Assembly: GCA_003342815.1 (NCBI GenBank)
Contig: PTEX01000204.1
Span: 146,422-210,421 of the forward strand
Direction of reading: 5' to 3'
DNA length: 64,000 nt
Origin: Eudromia elegans
Taxonomy: Eukaryota > Chordata > Aves > Tinamiformes > Tinamidae
Positions 26,205 to 64,000 of this stretch are shown in pieces (position 1 is the stretch's first letter; the number at the start of each line of letters is the position of its first letter). The notes under the pieces were generated by a model. That model did no database searches. It saw only the letters and a list, made by a program, of their open reading frames with translations, and was not told where the DNA came from. Position numbers and translations under genes: made by a program.

Positions 26205-28198
26205 CCGGTCAGACAATCTTCCTTTAATACAAAGTCAATATATCTACATACACCGTGGTCTGAAAACCACTTACTGGTTCAGTTTGAAATAACAGTGTGA
26301 AAGCAACAGCACTTTGCTCTCATACAAAGGAAAAAAAAAAAACCTCCCGCCCTCCCCCCAACTCCTCCAGTACGTTTTTTTCTGCAACATACTTAGAAAT
26401 TTGGGCGACTTTCACACAAAGAAGGAAATCTCAAAGAAGCCTTTTGCTCAGTTTTCGTTAAAGACAGAAAAGAGAGTGGGTTGGGGCTCTCTGGGTAGCA
26501 CGGGACGGCCGGGACCTCCCTCTGCTAGAAAAATAAAGAACAAGGAAGGGCGCCGGGCAGGGAGGGCCGGGACAGAGCCGCTCGCGGGACGCCTGGAGCG
26601 ACATCCCGAGCCGGGCGGATGCTCCAGGGCGCCTGTTGCTGTGCAAGCCCTGCGGCGCCCTTGCTCCGGATGGGCCTCTTAGCCCCCAAGGACAAGGGGT
26701 GTTCGGGGCCTGTCCGGAGGCGGCTGCACCGGCCGGTCCCGCGTCTCGCGCTCCGCAGGACGCTGGATGAGTCTGAGCTTTGAAACAAGAGGCAACGAAA
26801 ACCCAAAAAGGACCTTTTGTTCGTACATGAGCAAGGCGAACCTTTTAAATGGTAGAAAAGCAATATGTAGAAGTAGCAATTTGCACTGCATTTTTATATA
26901 TCACAGCCATTACACGTAACATTTCTACAGTGAAAAAATAGACTGTCTTTGAACATAATATGAACAAATAAGCAAATTTTTTCTTTTAAATTCATTGACT
27001 GATATTGTCTTTTTTTTAAAAAAAAAGGAAAAAATACACTATTAAAAAAAAAGAAAAAAAAAAAAAGGTCATGTCACTTGTTACAGTTACATCGATACTT
27101 TAAAGCAAGCCACTCACAGGACATGCCACTGACTGCCCCGCCACCCCACCCCGCAGCTGGTGGCACTGGCCGGGCCGCGGGCGGCACCGGGGCAGGACGA
27201 GTGGGTGGCTTCTGGGGCACCTTCCTTAAGGCTTGGGCTCCTTGGCGAGAGCAGCTCCCAGCCCTGGGGACGGGCGCGGGGGCGGCCCCGCTGCCGGCGG
27301 GGCTGGGGGCTCTGCAGATACCCCCGGGCAGGGGCTGCCTGGTGGCACCGGGGGCAGCTTCGGCTGACGCTGTTGGGGGGCGGGATGTGCTGCGAGGGGG
27401 GGACACGTGGCCGGGGGGGGACCCGGCCCGGGGAGCTGCCGTCTCTCCCTGCACCGCGTGGGCCGGGGAGGCGGCCGCAGCCCGCGCTGCCCTTCCTACC
27501 TTCCTCTCCAGCCTTTTAAATATCCTAAAAAATAAATTTTGGAATTAGAAGAAATGAGGAATGTTCCAAGTATTCAAAATGTGAGTTATAAAACCTCGCA
27601 CGTGGCAGGGGCGTTCAGTGAAGGCTGTTTGCAGGTGCCTGTAAGCCCAGAATCATCCCAATGTTGATACCCAGGTTATTAAGACTCCAGCCAGAAGAAC
27701 CCCCGACCCCAAGTTTGCCTAAATGTTGAGATTTAGCGTGTTTCTTTGCTCATCTTTTCCAGACCGCCATCAACGCTGCAAGTGACTTCCTTTAAAGACT
27801 GCCAACTAGATTAGTAAATAAACTGAACTCTAATGATGTAACCAAAGTCGGTTTCCTTCCCTTCTCCAGCGGTAACGTGTCGCAAGGTGTGTTGGAGCGT
27901 TGGGGGCTGTGTCACCATGGCCAAACATCCTCCACAGCAGACGCCACTTGAGGTAACAAGAGCAGGTCCCCGCTCCACGCAGTCCCAACCAGCTCCCGAG
28001 CTGCCTCCTCATGTCCGGGTTACACCATGGAGTTCCCGAAGGGCCGTTCCTGGCAGTCCTCGCCCTGCTCCCCAATGCATTGTCCACATGAAAAGGTACT
28101 TCTTCCGATTGAGTTTTTAAGTTCAAGCGCTCCTCCTGGGTCAGAAGAGGCCTTCCAGGACGTAAGTGGTTGGTAGAGTCTGCACAACGGATGGCTTT
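26205..28198 (-). other. PTPRS: PTPRS 3' UTR (probable extent)
   Basis: Lies between the TAA at 28199-28201 and the ATTAAA signal. It is compositionally split: a GC-rich part at 27120-27500, an oligo-A/T part at 27000-27070, and a low-complexity-free AT-balanced part at 26770-26990 that resembles conserved UTR. No coding exon was found in it. Confidence 0.55.
26223..26228 (-). terminator. PTPRS: Probable PTPRS poly(A) signal ATTAAA
   Basis: ATTAAA on the - strand (TTTAAT on +), about 2 kb downstream of the PTPRS stop, with cleavage expected near 26200-26213. It follows an AT-balanced block that looks like a conserved terminal UTR. Confidence 0.55.
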
Positions 28199-63563
<35,365 letters not shown>

Positions 63564-64000
63564 CTGTGGACGAGACGCACAGAGGTAACAAAAAAAAAAA
63601 ACCAAAGGGAACAGAACAGGAAGGGAAAACAAAGGAACAAAGGAAAATGAAAGAGAAAGAGAGAAAAGAAAAAGAAGGAAAGGGAGAAAAAGAAAAAAGA
63701 GCAAAAGATAATTTAAATACAGATGGGGTTTGTTATCATTTATTTTCTTCCTTCATTAGGAACAAAACNAAAAAAAAATCAAACGAATTAAAAAATCAAA
63801 AACCAAAAATAAAAATCAAAGTTTAAATAAATGTTTACTTCACAAACAATATATAGAATAGAGACATAAAAGCGATATTTCATAGCAACAGGGTTCCATT
63901 GATCAAGATTAGACCCATCACAGCACAGATAAATACACAAAAATTTATTAGCAATTTCTCATCTTTGGTGACACGAGCTGACCTGGCGAGCGCCGAAAAC
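63564..64000 (-). other. PTPRS: PTPRS intron (3' part), purine-rich on +
   Basis: From 63588 to about 63715 the + strand is nearly all A/G (pyrimidine tract on -). The rest is AT-rich with no recognised exon before the window ends. Confidence 0.7.

Noticed and set aside
63960-64000. Possible PTPRS donor (cgccag/gtcagc on -) at the window edge
   Set aside because: The preceding residues do not match PTPRS Ig2 or its mini-exons, and the context is cut off.

Overview
The window is host chromosomal DNA from a vertebrate, most likely a bird. It carries spliced vertebrate genes with GT-AG introns, is GC-rich with short introns over most of its right half, has almost no interspersed repeats, and has the KDM4B-PTPRS neighbourhood known from human 19p13.3 (I infer an avian GC-rich microchromosome; species not determinable by eye). 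It is not prokaryotic, and I saw no operons, CRISPR arrays, viral fossils or complete transposons.

Layout. Positions 1-15213 hold the last nine coding exons of KDM4B on the + strand: linker, PHD finger, extended PHD finger, double Tudor domain and the C-terminal tail with its basic motif, 403 residues plus stop. The JmjN/JmjC catalytic part lies to the left of the window. The KDM4B 3' UTR starts at 15214; its end is uncertain (candidate ATTAAA signals near 15664 and 18092). From about 18.1 to 26.2 kb is an intergenic stretch between two convergent genes. It contains no supportable gene, but it does contain AT-rich homeodomain-site islands, a three-copy 22-bp tandem repeat, and a nearly perfect 60-bp inverted repeat (59/60 matching) around a 166-bp spacer.

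Positions 26.2-63.6 kb hold PTPRS (receptor-type tyrosine phosphatase sigma, CRYP-alpha in chick) on the - strand. I assembled 29 coding exons that join in frame without a break into 1700 residues plus stop: Ig domain 3, eight fibronectin III domains plus the juxtamembrane ectodomain with a basic proprotein-convertase site, one membrane helix, the active D1 phosphatase domain and the pseudo-catalytic D2 domain ending in the family C-terminus. Ig1, Ig2 and the signal peptide are beyond the right end. Three very short exons (12, 27 and 48 nt) and a phase-1 symmetric block encoding FN4-FN7 match the alternative splicing known in the LAR family.

The two genes do not form a pathway; they are tail-to-tail neighbours. 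KDM4B is a chromatin demethylase with histone-reading modules. PTPRS is a neuronal cell-surface receptor for proteoglycans and synaptic partners. The most useful observations are the intergenic inverted repeat, the microexons with UGC motifs close upstream, one GC-AG intron, the modular FN cassette, and several AT-rich intronic blocks that look like conserved regulatory elements. I found no undescribed biological system. Single ambiguous bases cluster at 53.5-56.6 kb and a 51-base gap lies at 16231-16281.
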